From Saccharomycopsis fibuligera x Saccharomycopsis cf. fibuligera (taxonomy: Eukaryota; Ascomycota; Saccharomycetes; Ascoideales; Saccharomycopsidaceae), in NCBI GenBank assembly GCA_001936135.1, contig CP012810.1, positions 2,356,001-2,420,000 of the forward strand: a DNA stretch of 64,000 bases, written 5' to 3'. A model generated the notes under the pieces. It saw nothing but the letters and a program-made list of their open reading frames with translations. It was not told the DNA's origin and ran no database searches. The position numbers and the translations under genes are program-made. Position 1 is the stretch's first letter. Each line of letters begins with the position of its first letter. Below are positions 12,352-25,398 of this stretch, in pieces.

Positions 12352-12909
12352 TATCTCGTAATGATATTAATGAGAGTAAACAAGATGCGAATTTTAAGTT
12401 GAGCAAGCTGAGTGAGTGCCTGTGTTCCGATATTTACCAAACGATCCCTAGACTCTATTACCGATTTTCCCGGCAATTATAGTCCATTTTCATCTTTCGA
12501 ACAATACAAACGTGTGTGATTTCCCAGTAACTGATAAAAATGATGAAAAAGACCAAGAAATTAAAAAATTGAGCCAATAACAAAAAAAAGAAAAGAAGCA
12601 TTCTCAAAAAACTAAATTAGTTGTGGCGGATAGCAAATTGGAAAGCGGTATAGTAACAAAGAAAAGACAACAATGGAGAAAACTTGGCGAGTCATTGAGT
12701 AACGAGGAAGTAATAAAAAGCATGCGAATTTCTATGATTATTATGACGATGGGATAATTTTTGGGTAGAGCCCAACCAAAAAGGCGTAAACGATAAAAAA
12801 AATATTTTAAACAACGATAAAGAGACAAGAACAAAAGCTGAGCATGAAGAGAAAGAAGAAAGAAAAAAAAAGTCATTAATAATTCATCTTTTTTTTTTCC
12901 TCCCTTTTC
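10483..12909. other. Intergenic region between convergent OST5 and WSC genes
   Basis: About 2.4 kb of 3' flanking DNA for two converging genes. T-rich runs follow OST5 on the plus strand (10840-10920). A-rich runs (11314-11337, 11509-11528, 11655-11676 and 31 A at 12315-12345) precede the WSC stop as seen on the minus strand. ORFs here are Phe-, Lys- or Leu-rich readings of these runs. No gene recognised. Confidence 0.6.
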
Positions 12910-14223
12910 TTACTCCTTTTCATCTCTTATCACTGAATCTCTAACACTATTTTTTGACACAAAACTTCTTAATCCAACATCAGGATTAGCCACTCTCAAA
13001 AATTTCCGAGAATAATCATACTCGTCACTAATACTTTTTTTGCTTTCTGCATCGACTCCCAAGTTATTATAAAACATTTGGCCCGGATCAAGACGCTGAT
13101 CTACGTCACCTCCAAACGGTATTGGAATAATTGTATCACCATCATTGATAAACCTGTGAGAATTCTTCTCTGCAACTGGAGAATTCATCAATGTGGACCC
13201 ATTAGTTGAGTCAATGTTTCCTGCTACTGCATAACCGCCGCTTTGATTTGCTGCTGAAACTAGCTGGTTGTTCTGGTTATATCTGCGACGAATGTAGCCA
13301 AACATCACAAGGGCAATAAGCACAAGTATGATGATCCCAACTGAGGCAAAAGTACCACCCACTTTTCCCGGAGAATCCCAGAATGATTTGGACAGTTTGG
13401 CCACTGGGGTGGTTGACGCACTGCTAGAAGAAGTAGCACTAGCAGCAGCAGCAGCAGCCACCAGGGATGGCGAAGCAGACGCAGACGATGTCAAAGAGGA
13501 AGACAAAGATGACGATGAATTGTCTGATGAAGATTTACTAATCATTGAAGTGGAAAACGAACTGGTCAACACACTGGTGATGACTTTGATGGAGGAGCCG
13601 CCAGAAACTGTTGATGTTGTGCGGACAATCCTTTCTTGATCAGAAGAATCAGATTCGGTGACAATAATCACTGAAGTCAAAGTCTGGCCCTTGCTGTTGC
13701 CAGAAGCTTCTCTAGTGGATGTCTTGGTCACAATCATTGTTGATTCTTGCTCGGAACTAGACGACGGGCTATCGGTGGACGTGCTTGAAGTTGAAGACTC
13801 TGACGATGATGATGATGAGGATGTTGAGGATTCTGACGTCGAACTGGATGTAGAAGTTGACGATTTGGAAGAACTGGTGCCACTAGGTTGGCCGATTTGA
13901 ATGTAGCCATAATATCCATTGCCAGCACATTTTTCATATGGATAGCCAGGACAATTAGTGTCACAATTGTCATCATCTGTAGTTGATGAAGGGGCGTAAT
14001 TTGAACAGTAGCAGTCTTTTCCTGAGACAATAGCATAAGCGTAACCTTCACATTTATCAGAGCAAAACCCGTTACTCATATACTCTGAGCTTGAATGTTT
14101 ACCACTGCCGGTGTTTTGGGAAGAGCATTCTGAAACGGATGCAGTAGTAACGGATCTGGCAAGAAGCAAAAACATCAAGGTGATGCAAATGATGTTCTTG
14201 AAGGGTATTAGAAGGGATTTCAT
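12910..14223 (-). CDS. WSC-domain cell-wall stress sensor (Wsc1/Slg1 family)
   Basis: This 437-residue type I membrane protein fits the WSC sensors, which sit in the plasma membrane, monitor wall tension and signal through Rom2-Rho1 to the cell-integrity MAP kinase pathway. Order of parts: signal peptide (1-28); WSC domain (about 29-112) with eight cysteines at 33, 54, 58, 71, 73, 87, 91 and 99 and the motif GYAYAIVSGKDCYC; a Ser/Thr-rich stretch to about 280, the mannosylated spring; one membrane segment (VGGTFASVGIIILVLIALVMFGYI) followed by RRRY; and a cytosolic tail of about 120 residues. The tail ends with FLRVANPDVGLR, resembling the conserved NPD motif of Wsc tails. I cannot decide between WSC1 and its paralogues. 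An Ala run (VAAAAAAASA) precedes the membrane segment. Confidence 0.9.
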   Translation of the reverse strand: MKSLLIPFKNIICITLMFLLLARSVTTASVSECSSQNTGSGKHSSSEYMSNGFCSDKCEGYAYAIVSGKDCYCSNYAPSSTTDDDNCDTNCPGYPYEKCAGNGYYGYIQIGQPSGTSSSKSSTSTSSSTSESSTSSSSSSSESSTSSTSTDSPSSSSEQESTMIVTKTSTREASGNSKGQTLTSVIIVTESDSSDQERIVRTTSTVSGGSSIKVITSVLTSSFSTSMISKSSSDNSSSSLSSSLTSSASASPSLVAAAAAASATSSSSASTTPVAKLSKSFWDSPGKVGGTFASVGIIILVLIALVMFGYIRRRYNQNNQLVSAANQSGGYAVAGNIDSTNGSTLMNSPVAEKNSHRFINDGDTIIPIPFGGDVDQRLDPGQMFYNNLGVDAESKKSISDEYDYSRKFLRVANPDVGLRSFVSKNSVRDSVIRDEKE

Positions 14224-17200
14224 ACTGACTGTATTTGTGAAGTGATGGATGTGAAAAAAGAAGGGATGAAGATGATGTTATGGAAGAGTATTAGTGATGG
14301 TAGTGGTGGATGAATAATCTGTGGAAGACAGAGAATCAAAGAATGTAGAACAAGGTGGAACAAAGACAGACAGGTAAAAAGACAACAACAACAACAACAA
14401 CAACGAAAAGAAAACTCGGATGTTTATTTTAGTTTTCTATGCTGTGTTTTCTGCTTTAGAAGTGTCTTTTTTTAGTGTTTGTTCTTGAGCGAGTGAGTGT
14501 TTATCCGAAGGATTGACGGTGTGTTGTTGTGCTGTGTTCTTGTAGTTGACTCAAAGTCCGCTTGGCAAAGATGGAAAATGGAAAACGGAAATCAGAGGAA
14601 AACAAAACAATCAACGGGCACTGAAGGAACGACGAACCGGCAAGCTAGGAGGGTATTGTTTGTACGCTGGTGCTTTGGCAAGAGGAGGTCTATTGGAGAA
14701 AAAGAAAGAAAGAAAGTGAGTTGTTGTTTGGATAGATTGTATGGTGAGGAAAACGAAGAGCAGTTACGCTATTATTAGCAGTCTGTTAGTCTGTTGGTGT
14801 GTCAGTCGGTGGTGAGAGTAATAGAGTAAAAGGGGGTAAATTTTTTTAACACTAGCGCAGCAAAAGAGGGAAAAAAAAAAAAAAAAGAAAAAGAAAAAAA
14901 AAAGTATCTGGAGCAGCTAACTTCAGCACTGAGACAGAACAGAAAAAAAAGGGAAAAAAGGGAAAAAAGGGAAGAACCAGAAATGCTGATACAACCCACG
15001 CAACGCAGACAGACAAGTTGGGCAACTCCAACGACAGAATCTGGCTAGTCAACAGCTGCAACTGTAAAAGTGTAACTGTAAGTGATTGGGTTGTTTGGTT
15101 GGTTGAAATTTAGGTGTTGCAGCAGCTGTCGGCATTGTTATTTATTGTCTTTTCCAGAATGTAAAACACAGTAAATGATTTGTTGTTGTAGGTATTGTTT
15201 ATGTTTGCGTTATGAATACCACTGTTGATGTTGCTATTTTTGTTGTTGTTGTTGTTTTTTGTCTTTTTTTTTTCTTTCTTTTGGCACGGTGACTACTAAT
15301 TAGGCCAGCAGTAGCACCCTGGTCAACTTCCCTACCGCAACCAGAGCCTTCTACTACGTTCTTCTGCCACATTGGGTACTGAGTACCGCAGCGATCGCCA
15401 ATGACAGCTGTACCGAACACTGGATAATATTATCAACCATGCCAGACTTATCTATAAATACACACCGTATATCGATCTTGTAATTCCCTGGCTGCTGTAC
15501 ACACTATAGCAGCGTGTATGGTCCCACAACATTGCACCATATTGCTACATTGTATATACAACACTTGTTTACCAAGATACCGGAACAGCCAAACAAAAAC
15601 TGCCAGAGCCAACTCAGCTTTAGCCAGCCCACCTTGCCCCCCACTACCTGTGATTTGGCCCAGCAATAACAACAACAATAATAATAATAATAATAATAAT
15701 AGCAAACTGTATGCGCATTGTACGTACACAAATCGCGTCCTGATCAATCCTTCAAGTCGATTGACTTTCCAGCAGCCGTTAGCATAGAAAGAATCCAGCA
15801 AGCATTGGCTGGATCGAATCAATCGACCGATCGAGGCAAACCTTACTGCGGCTACAAGCTGCGGCTGCTGCTGGCCGCGCCTGGATGCGCCTGGATGCGC
15901 CTGGCTGCTTGTCAGATTAATTGTTTCTTAAAGTTTGAAATTCGAAATTGCCAATTTGAATCGATTGTAAACCGCATCAGAAAAACTTTTCTTCTGTTTC
16001 TTTCTGTTTTTGTCTGCTCTGGATGCATACAATGGCATTATCCTGCAGCATTGGCTTACCCGTGACTTTGCCCAGCAACAAGCGATCTATATATCACCAT
16101 AGCTGCTAATAAAAGACTGCTCCGATATTTGTGCTGTCCTGGTTGTTTTTAGCGGATAAGCTTGACAAGGTCACCTAGTACTACTATATCGTTCTTTTGT
16201 TTTTGAGGTTGTTTGCTTGTTTGTTTGTCTGCTTGCTTTTTTTTTTTTACCCAGAGTGGCATTGGATGTGCTAGCCCAGTAAAAATTTTTCTTTTTATCA
16301 AAGTGTGAAGAGCGAACTGGCGTATAAAGCTTCCGCAAACAAATAAAAAGAAGGAGTTATTGCTTCTAGATGAATAGTCAAATCAGGAACTATCAACGTA
16401 AAAAGGTAAGGAAAAATAAAATAACGTTGAGAAAACGAAGCTCAGGACGCCTGCATGCACTAATCCTACACTTTTGCTACACTCTGCTAATCTTTTTGAT
16501 GGATATTGGCGGCAACACTAGAATACCCGTTGATTCTTCTACAGTTTCGTATTTGCCATTGTGTCAAAACTTCATGTGTGCTGCTTGTAGATGAAAACAA
16601 ATTTGATATATGTACAAAGCCTCTGTAGCATAAACAAGCCCATCTTCTCCAGTCGATGAGCAGCCAAGCCTGAATCAGTGCACTCACCAGTGCCAGGTGC
16701 TTAGTCACTTTGAACACATACCAAAGCCGTCTTATTTGCGTGGCTTGCAATGTTGTTGTGGTATTATTCTGTCGGCGCTATTAGTTCCACTACTGCATAA
16801 CCACTCCTTTGCTCTTGTTGGATAGTAGACTCGTGATATAACTCTAGGTCTTAAATTATCTTCTTATGGCATATCGGAATGGTGAAGTAGACGGACGAGT
16901 TGATGTTGCGAACGTTAGCAATTTGACTCCTGATACAGCCAAATGACGTTGGCAGTTTATATAACCGGAACTCCAATGCCAAATGTATGTTATGTATGTT
17001 GGGGAAGACCTGCAGGGCTCAATCTCAATTAATCGGTCGAACTCCGGTCGTGTGTAGAGAAGAGTGGGTGTCCGCATCCACCGCCTGCCGGGCCTACTAG
17101 TGGCGGCGGCGGTTGATGTTGATCAGTACAGACATACACTTTCAGCGATGGTCAGATTTTACCCAAAAAAAAAGCTTGTTTAAAAACAGAGAAACAGCTC

Positions 17201-18499
17201 CAGAGCTTCTTGGCGTCTCCGTAACGCCTAGCTGTTGAGATATCTGTGTGGGTGTGTTTGTAATGGCTGTATAAAAAAATATGTGCAGAATCACTGGATA
17301 AAAAAAAAGAGAAACCGCACTGCTAAAACAGCATATATATTCCAGCAAATAAATCTTGTACTGTGCTTTTCTAAACATAGATCTAACTGCACATTCTTTT
17401 TATTTGAAGAAACCAATGCTGGTCGATAGCAAATACTGCACCTCAAACCGGGGGCATAGGCACCGGCCTGTCTGCCACCGGCAGAAACATGAAAGGGGGC
17501 ATCTTTGCATAAAGCAGCTTTATCCTGCAGGGGCAAATATTGCCATCCAGCGTGCACAGCACGTGACTGCACATATTTCACATGTTTCTTTCTATTATCA
17601 CCATCGTGTTTTTCGCTGCCGCAAGTTCACTCGCTGTACACTGCGAGGAAGTATATGGTATTACCCGCACAAGCATGATCTGGCTCTTTTTTTTTTTTTT
17701 TCTTTTCCTCACAATCTTTCAGTTTTCCCTTCCTTCGTCTGGCAAACTAAATCAAATGGCTTATTCGTGTCCATATTCAACATTTCTTAGACATTTCCTA
17801 CATTAGCTATAAACTGCCCCCCCTCCATCCCTCCATCCATCAGCCAGAACAGAATCACAAATACCGCATAGGTTTGTTTGAGCTACTGCTAGATAAACCC
17901 GCTTGTGTCTTTTTTCCTTCCTTTTGGTCAAATACACACCACACTGTGTTTGTTTGTTTTTTACCGCTCATAAATCAGCGTCGTCATCAACTGGAGCTAG
18001 CAGCAGGCTTATCAGTTTTTGTCTCTTTCCTTACAGCTCTAAGTGTTTACAGCTTACACGGTTTCCACTTCAATATCCCAATCTAACGAGCTAGAATAGT
18101 AAACTTGGGAACTACTCCTTCAAAAAAACCATCCCATTTCTTTCCTGTTGCTGATCATCTATTGTGCTATAGCTTTTTTGTTTTTGTCCTTTTGTTTTGC
18201 GCCGGTTTTCTTCCTCGCTCGCTTCATTCTTTCTCTCTTTCTCTTGTCCACCTAGAGTTATCAACAGCGTCGGTTTTGCTTTTTTTTTTTTTTTTTTTTT
18301 TGTTTGTTTGTTTTCTTTGGTGAATGATATTACCATATTCCAACTCTTACTAGCATTTTCCATCTTTTTCAGTTCTCATTCACCTAAATTGACTCAAATT
18401 CAATTTTCCACATTCTGCAAAAATTAAGCGCCTTCCACGCAGAAAAGAAACAAAAACAAAAACAAGAATAAACTCACATATACTCAATTATCATTGATC
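14224..18499. other. Divergent intergenic region of WSC and ANP1 genes
   Basis: A 4.3-kb region upstream of both genes. It contains (CAA)n at 14387-14405, A-rich runs at 14870-14903, an ATA/AAT trinucleotide tract at about 15675-15701, a 10-nt tandem repeat at 15877-15906 and T runs near 17690 and 18280-18301. ORFs of up to 144 codons exist on both strands but have erratic composition and no recognisable domain. The size suggests long, complex promoters or unrecognised noncoding RNA. Confidence 0.55.
15877..15906. repeat. Tandem 10-nt repeat, three copies
   Basis: The unit GCGCCTGGAT occurs twice exactly, with a third copy ending in CT instead of AT. It is a GC-rich patch in the WSC-ANP1 intergenic region. 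No function is apparent. Confidence 0.85.
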
Positions 18500-19954
18500 A
18501 TGAACAGTCTATCACCGGAACCTCGGTCAAAATCATCCCTATTCAAAAACTTGAAAGCCAAGCTTTCATTAATAGGTGTCGTGTCATTACTTTTGGTTCT
18601 TATCAAGTTTTTCCTCTTTGGCTCGTTATACTATCCAAACTTTGATAAAGTTGAGAATACCGAATATTATGATTTGGTAGACGCCCCCGGCTTAAAGAAT
18701 GGCTGGCAACATGATGAGCGTGTCTTATTTTGTGTGCCGCTAAGAGATGCCTCCGCACACTTGCCAATGTTTTTCACTCACATGAAAAACTTGACGTATC
18801 CTCATAATTTGATTGATTTGGCCTTTTTGGTTTCTGATTCCTCGGATAACACCATGGGTGATCTAAAGACGCATTTGAATGAAATCCAAAATGATCCTGA
18901 TCCTTCCATGCGTTTTGGTGATATCGAAATTTTTGAAAAAGATTTTGGTCAATCTATTGGTCAAGGGTTTAGTGACCGTCACGGCTTTGCAGCTCAGGGT
19001 CCAAGAAGAAAATTAATGGCAAAGGCTCGTAACTGGTTGTGGACAGTGGCTTTGAAACCATATCATTCCTGGGTTTACTGGAGAGATGCTGATGTGGAAA
19101 CTGTACCTGGTGAGGTTTTAGAAGATTTAATGCATCATGACAAGGACATTATTGTGCCAAACGTTTGGCGTCCACTTCCAGATTGGTTAGGCAATCAACA
19201 ACCATATGACTTGAACTCGTGGCAAGAATCCGACGGTGGCTTGCAATTGGCAAATACTTTAGATGAAGATGCTGTAATTGTTGAAGGTTATGTGGAATAT
19301 TCTACTTGGAGACCTCACTTGGCATACTTGAGAGACCCTTATGGTGATGAAGAAGTAGAAATGCCTTTGGACGGTATTGGTGGTGTGTCGATTTTATCAA
19401 GAGCCAGTGTTTTCCGTGCTGGTTCTCATTTCCCAGCATTTTCATTTGAAAAGCATGCTGAAACCGAAGCATTTGGTAAATTGTCTAAAAGAATGGGGTT
19501 CAATGTTTATGGGTTGCCTCATTATGTCATTTGGCATATTTACGAACCTTCAAGTGATGATTTGAAACATATGGAATGGATGGCTCAAGAAGAAGCAAAA
19601 CAAAAGGAGGAAGAAAAATTAAGAGAAATCTACAGTAAAATATGGAATGAAGGTTATGAAGATGTCCAGGACGCATGGAAAGAAGATAAGGTGAATATCA
19701 TGAAGAATACAGATATGACTGGCCATCGTAAAATCATTGTTGATTGGAGTGGTGCTGATGAAGGACTCCCTCAAAAGGCTCCAGGAGCAATTAATAAACC
19801 TAATGAAGCTAACAACCTCAATCAAGATCCAAATATTAACAATGACGGTCAACCAGTGGCGAGAAATGACCCTCAAAACAATGAGAATAATGGTCAAGCT
19901 AATGATAATGCTAATGGTAAAGTTTTAGCTGATTTTGATCCAAAAAAAGACTGA
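18500..19954 (+). CDS. ANP1: Golgi alpha-1,6-mannosyltransferase complex subunit Anp1 (GT62)
   Basis: The protein is 484 residues from the ATG at 18500; two upstream in-frame codons (TTG ATC) are not needed. Anp1 belongs to the Mnn9/Van1/Anp1 family and works in the M-Pol II complex that extends the mannan backbone of N-glycans in the cis-Golgi. A short cytosolic tail and one signal anchor (about 22-45) give type II topology. Matches to yeast Anp1 run through the protein: VLFCVPLRDASAHLPMFF, IDLAFLVSDSSDNTMG, FSDRHGFAAQGPRRKLMAKARNWL, YHSWVYWRDADVET (DXD-type Asp196/Asp198, probably metal and nucleotide-sugar binding), DGIGGVSILSRASVFR and the FEKHAETEAFGKLSKRM block. The tail (KQKEEEKLREIYSKIWNEGYEDVQ, then N-rich, ending ADFDPKKD) is Anp1-specific rather than Mnn9- or Van1-like. 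Confidence 0.95.
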   Translation: MNSLSPEPRSKSSLFKNLKAKLSLIGVVSLLLVLIKFFLFGSLYYPNFDKVENTEYYDLVDAPGLKNGWQHDERVLFCVPLRDASAHLPMFFTHMKNLTYPHNLIDLAFLVSDSSDNTMGDLKTHLNEIQNDPDPSMRFGDIEIFEKDFGQSIGQGFSDRHGFAAQGPRRKLMAKARNWLWTVALKPYHSWVYWRDADVETVPGEVLEDLMHHDKDIIVPNVWRPLPDWLGNQQPYDLNSWQESDGGLQLANTLDEDAVIVEGYVEYSTWRPHLAYLRDPYGDEEVEMPLDGIGGVSILSRASVFRAGSHFPAFSFEKHAETEAFGKLSKRMGFNVYGLPHYVIWHIYEPSSDDLKHMEWMAQEEAKQKEEEKLREIYSKIWNEGYEDVQDAWKEDKVNIMKNTDMTGHRKIIVDWSGADEGLPQKAPGAINKPNEANNLNQDPNINNDGQPVARNDPQNNENNGQANDNANGKVLADFDPKKD

Positions 19955-21257
19955 ATTAAATTCTAGTCGCTAATCAATTTTTCTTTACATGTATTCTTTT
20001 AGTTCATTTCATTACGTTTTTTTTTTTTTTTTTTTTGCTTGCTCTTAGTTTATCTATTTGCCTTTAGCCCAATGATTTCATTTATCATCATCATCACTTT
20101 TTTCATCTTTTTGTGCGTCTCATTAGTCATGTTAGTTTTGAGTTTTACTATTCTCTCGATTTTTATTATTACTATTACTATTACTATTATTCTTACTAGT
20201 ACTACTATTACTATTTTTATTTGTCATTACTTTCTATTGTTGCTTTTTTTTTTTTTCTTTGTTTTACTTTCTAAAGCGAGTTTACAAGTAAACAAGTAAA
20301 ACGGTTACATGCTTACTAGTAAACGAAAAGGTTATACATGATTTCTCCTCTATCTTTCTCTATCTTCCATCACTATTTTGATTTTCTGTTTTACCTCATC
20401 GTTTTGTTTCTCAGATTGTCCAGCTTAATCAGGACAGCATCTTACAAATGTACAATTCCGTGCCAATAATAACTAATGCAACAAAGTATACTTAAACCTC
20501 ATCACTGGCAAGATTGCATTCTGCTAATTCATACTACCATGTAGTTTTGTTACACCTTATCTGAACTTCACCGTTTGCACGTATCGAGACCAGAAAAGAA
20601 AAAAAAAAGGGTGACACTTGCACTGCTGGAGCTCATTATAATATAGGCGCTAAGCCATTTCGGAAGCATGTTGAAGTAAAACAAAGACAGTAGAGCAGGA
20701 AAATACTACACGCCAGCGAGTTAACGCGGAGGCACCTATGCATCTAGGCATTACTCCGGCAAGCTACGCAGCATATATTGCCAAGTGAAAAGACTGGATA
20801 GATGCCAAATGAAGGATGATTAAAAATGAATAGTACAGTCAATCGAAATATAGTACATATCATATAGAGACAGAAAATCTTCTTATATAATATAAAACGC
20901 ACATGTATTGAAGTAAACAAAAGTAAACAAAACAATGAAGCTGAAAGTGAGATTATTAGTGGAAGTAGGTAGTTTTGATAAGACAATATGAGGACCATAT
21001 TGTCTGCATAAATTGCAAAGAAAAAGAAAAGTTTCATAAAGTAGAACAACGCAATAATTTTATTTTATTTTTTTTATTTTTTTTTTTTTTTCTAAATTAA
21101 AATTTCTTATTTCTTCATTCGTGACAAGAGCTCGATGATCAGGTTACTACTTCATGAATATATGAAAGCAGCCCTTACGATTTGATTTTAGAATAGTAAC
21201 CTATTTATAAAATATGGACCTTTTCAAGTTATGGCTGTTTTTTAACGCTGTACTTGT
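19955..21257. other. Intergenic region between convergent ANP1 and V-ATPase f genes
   Basis: 1.3 kb of 3' flanking sequence. T-rich runs at 20019-20037 and 20245-20256 follow ANP1, and an imperfect ACT/ATT tract lies at about 20170-20215. T-rich runs at about 21061-21091 precede the end of the next gene. No coding capacity recognised. Confidence 0.6.
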
Positions 21258-22212
<955 letters not shown>

Positions 22213-23112
22213 TACGGTTCTGCTATATTGTGATTGTACTGGCTGATAACAAATTTGGCAGTTTCCCTTGATTACCCGTGATACAACAGAGATCTTTGCT
22301 TGGTCACTTTAGCTGATGAATTTTTATATTTAGCAGGTATTATGTCACTTATGTCACTCTCGCTATCTACCTACACCATCGAGCACTCGTAGTTGATTAC
22401 AGCAGTTTACTGTTCTTGTTTGGGCATGATGGTCGCTGGTACCATTACCCTCCCATTAATCTATTCCATAATGTAGGGTAATGTATTTTGCCATTGCAAC
22501 CTATCTGTTCTATATTAATACGCACACGGCCTGCTCCATCAGCTAAGAACAGGTTATCCGGTCATTTAGCTTCGTGTAATAGTAAGGATATCCTTTTGGT
22601 CAAAGGCCCGCAGCACCGGTAACATCATGTTTATTTTTCCCTTAACGTTCAACATCAATTCCCTTTTAACAGTCACTACGTTCTATGATTTACCCATACA
22701 TGACTACTATACGTTCAGTTTCAAGATATATTAGTTATTAGTTATATTAGACTATGTAGAAAAAAAACTAGAAACTTAAATTATAACAATACAAAAAAAG
22801 TTAAAAAAAATTAACACAAAAAGCAATCAGAGAACAAGAAAACAAATTAGAGAGAAGAGAAGGAAAAAGAACAATTAAAATATTAAATTTCATAATCAAA
22901 TGACAAAACCAAATTAATGACTTGTAAATTATTAATATAATCAAGCAGCAAAAAAACAAGAAAAACAAAAGAAAAAATGACCCTCGGATTATCAAAAATA
23001 CTATTGAAAAACAATAATGGCGGCGTCAATGTACAATTAATTAGAATTGGTATCATAGATACAGGACAAGCATCCGCCATCATTGTTATTCGTCAACCCA
23101 AAATTAAAATGC
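22213..23112. other. Intergenic region upstream of V-ATPase f, downstream of CRP1
   Basis: About 0.9 kb. It should hold the promoter of the V-ATPase f gene (near 22213-22700) and the CRP1 3' flank (A-rich from 22760 to 23000). No gene or RNA recognised. Confidence 0.6.
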
Positions 23113-25398
23113 TTAAAAAATGCTCTTCAATTTGGTCAAGACAATGCTCTTTCTTTTTTCTTTCTTAGACACTTTTTCATCAAGTTTTTCTTTGGTTTCT
23201 TCGACAACAGCTCCGGTTTTGGTTTCTTCAACTGGAGCGACCTTAGCGTCCTTGATTTCTTCAGCTACCGGTTCTTCTTTTGAAGCTTCAGTAGCCTTAG
23301 CCTCATCGGCTGAGGTTGGAGTAGCTTCTTCTTTCACTTGCTCTTTGGCAGCAGCTTCTTCAGTGGCAACTTCACCTTCTTCTTTTGGATCCAAAGTCAC
23401 TGGAGCTTCAGCAGCTTCTTCTTTAGATTCAGTGGTTTCGGCGACAGCAGCAACTGGAGCAGTAGCTTCAGTGGTTTCTTCCTTAGCGGCGGCAACGACA
23501 GTTTCTGGTTCTTTGTCAGCGATGGTTTCTTCAACTTTCTTAGTTTCCTTGGATTCACCTTCAGCTTCCTTCTTGGAGTCCTTGGAGTCCTTAGCTTCCT
23601 TGGCCTTTTCTTTCTTCAAAAAATCTTTTGGAATGTGAGAAGCACCAAAAACAGACACTCTCTTCTTCACAGTAGCAAATCTCTTGAGAATTTCTTCTTT
23701 AGCATCGGAAGATTTAGCGTCTTTCTTGGCTGGAGAAGCTTCTTCTTTCTTGGTTGATTCTTCTTTAGCAGCTGGTTCCTCGGAAGTAGCAGCAACGGCT
23801 TCTTCTTTTGGAGCTTCGGCTTCGAGTTTGGTTTCAGCTTCAGCAGCGACAGGGGCAGCTTCTTCCTTCTTGGCTGGTTCTTCTGTGGCAACTGGAGCAG
23901 CGGCAACGGCTTCCTCTACCTTTGGAGCTTCATCCTTTGCTTCTTCAGTAGCAGAAGAAGCAACAGCAGCTTCTCCTTTTTCCTCAGGGTTAGCTTCAGA
24001 TTTAGTAGTGGCTGGAGTAGCGGCCTCTTCCTTGGAAGCTTCTTTTTTCAAGTCTTTGGTACCAAACACAGAAATTCTTCTTCTAACGGACGCTAATTTG
24101 TTGGATCTTGGTTTAACTTCCTTTGGTTTAGACTCTTCCTTAGAGGAAGCTTCTTTGGTGGTTTCTTCGGCTGGAGACTCGGTAGCTTCAGCTTCAGCTT
24201 CAGCAACAGTCTCTTTTGGAGCTTCAGTAGATTCTTCAGCGGCAACAGCAGTGGCAGTGGCAGTGGCAGTGGCGGCAGTGGCAGCAGCCTTTTCCTTATC
24301 GGCCTTTTCCTTATCAGCTTTTTCTTTTTCGGCCTTTTCTTTGTCAGCCTTTTCCTTAGCTAATTTTTCAGCCTTGGCCTTTTCAGCTTTTTCTTTAGCC
24401 TCCTTCTTGACTTGTTCAGCTTTTTCTTTGGCTTCTTTCTTAGCCTTTTCAGCTTTTTCTTTAGCTTCTTTCTTAGCCTTTTCAGCCTTTTCCTTAGCTT
24501 CTTTCTTTGCTTTTTCAGCAGCAGCCTTCTTTTCGGCCTTTGCCTTTTCCTTCTCTTCCTTTTCCTTTTTAGCTTTTTCCTTGGCTTCCTTCTTGGCCTT
24601 TTCAGCAGCTAATTTCTTTTCCTTTTTGGCAGCTTCAACCTTCTCCTTAGCTTCTTTCTTAGCTTTTTCTTTTTCTTCTTTGGTCAATTCTTTCTTGGAC
24701 TCAGTGCTTTCTGGTTTAGCCTCTTCAGCATCTTCTTTAGCACTTACAGCAGCGGTAGCGCCAGCAGCAGCAGCAGCGGCAGTACCAGCAGCAGCGGCAA
24801 CCTCTGCAGTTTCAGTGGCATCTTTACTGTCTTCCTTAGAAGCTTCTTTTTCTTCTTCAGTAGAAGCAGCAACTGGAGCAGAAGTTTCTTCAACTTTAGA
24901 AGCTTCTTCCTCTTTTGTAGCGGCTGCTTTTTCTTCAGTGGCGGCAGCTGGGGCAGGAGTTTCTGGTTCAACATTCTTAACGGTCAAACCTGCAGCTTCT
25001 GGTATGGCGGTTTCTCCCACAGCGTCGGCAAATAGTTCATCTTTAGAGAAAACATTGTTAATGTTGCCTTTTTCGTCAGTGTCTTTAGAGTGTTTGTCAG
25101 AAATCTCCCATTCACCATCGACAACATATTTGAAAAAGTTCTTTTCGACTGGCTCTTTGATTGGAACAGTCAATGAGAAAGAACCGTCGGCCTGTTTAAC
25201 CAATGGCAAACTTTTTTTCCAGTCATCAAAAGTACCAGTAACGGTAACTTCTTTTGGACCAGCTGGCCTGTAGATTTGTTAGTAAAATTAACACGTAAGA
25301 AATAAAAAGAAGGAAAATAAAAAAGTTGATTGGAAAAATTTTTAATCCGTGGGCTGAAAATAGGAAACTGCATACCATTCAAATGTGAAAGTGGACAT
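23113..25398 (-). CDS. CRP1: CRP1/MDG1-like protein with N-terminal glycogen-binding (CBM48/AMPK1_CBM) domain, one intron
   Basis: Exons 25398-25376 and 25267-23113 encode 725 residues. The 108-nt intron has a GTATGC donor, a TACTAAC branch point at 25278-25284 (minus strand) and a CAG acceptor. Splicing yields [24 protein letters not shown] and on through FKYVVDGEWEISDKH, closely matching the N-terminus of yeast Crp1 and Mdg1. That domain resembles carbohydrate-binding modules of AMPK beta subunits. Crp1 was described as a cruciform-DNA-binding protein and Mdg1 as a suppressor in pheromone signalling; the true role is uncertain. Most of the rest is A/E/K-rich, with about ten KKEAKEKAEKA-like repeats (roughly residues 170-320), probably a long single helix. 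Two similar blocks, RRRISVFGTKDLKKE and KKRVSVFGASHIPKD, and the terminal KRKSIVLTKLKSIF are likely conserved functional motifs. Confidence 0.88.

Noticed and set aside
13328-13900. Asp/Glu-rich plus-strand ORFs over the WSC gene
   Set aside because: Complement of the Ser-rich coding region of WSC; no independent support.
17356-17790. 144-codon ORF in the WSC-ANP1 intergenic region
   Set aside because: Erratic His/Cys/Phe-rich composition, includes a poly-Phe run from a T tract, no recognisable domain.
23684-25273. 529-codon plus-strand ORF antisense to CRP1
   Set aside because: It is an A/S/F-rich mirror of the A/E/K-rich CRP1 coding repeats; CRP1 on the other strand has a conserved domain and splice signals.
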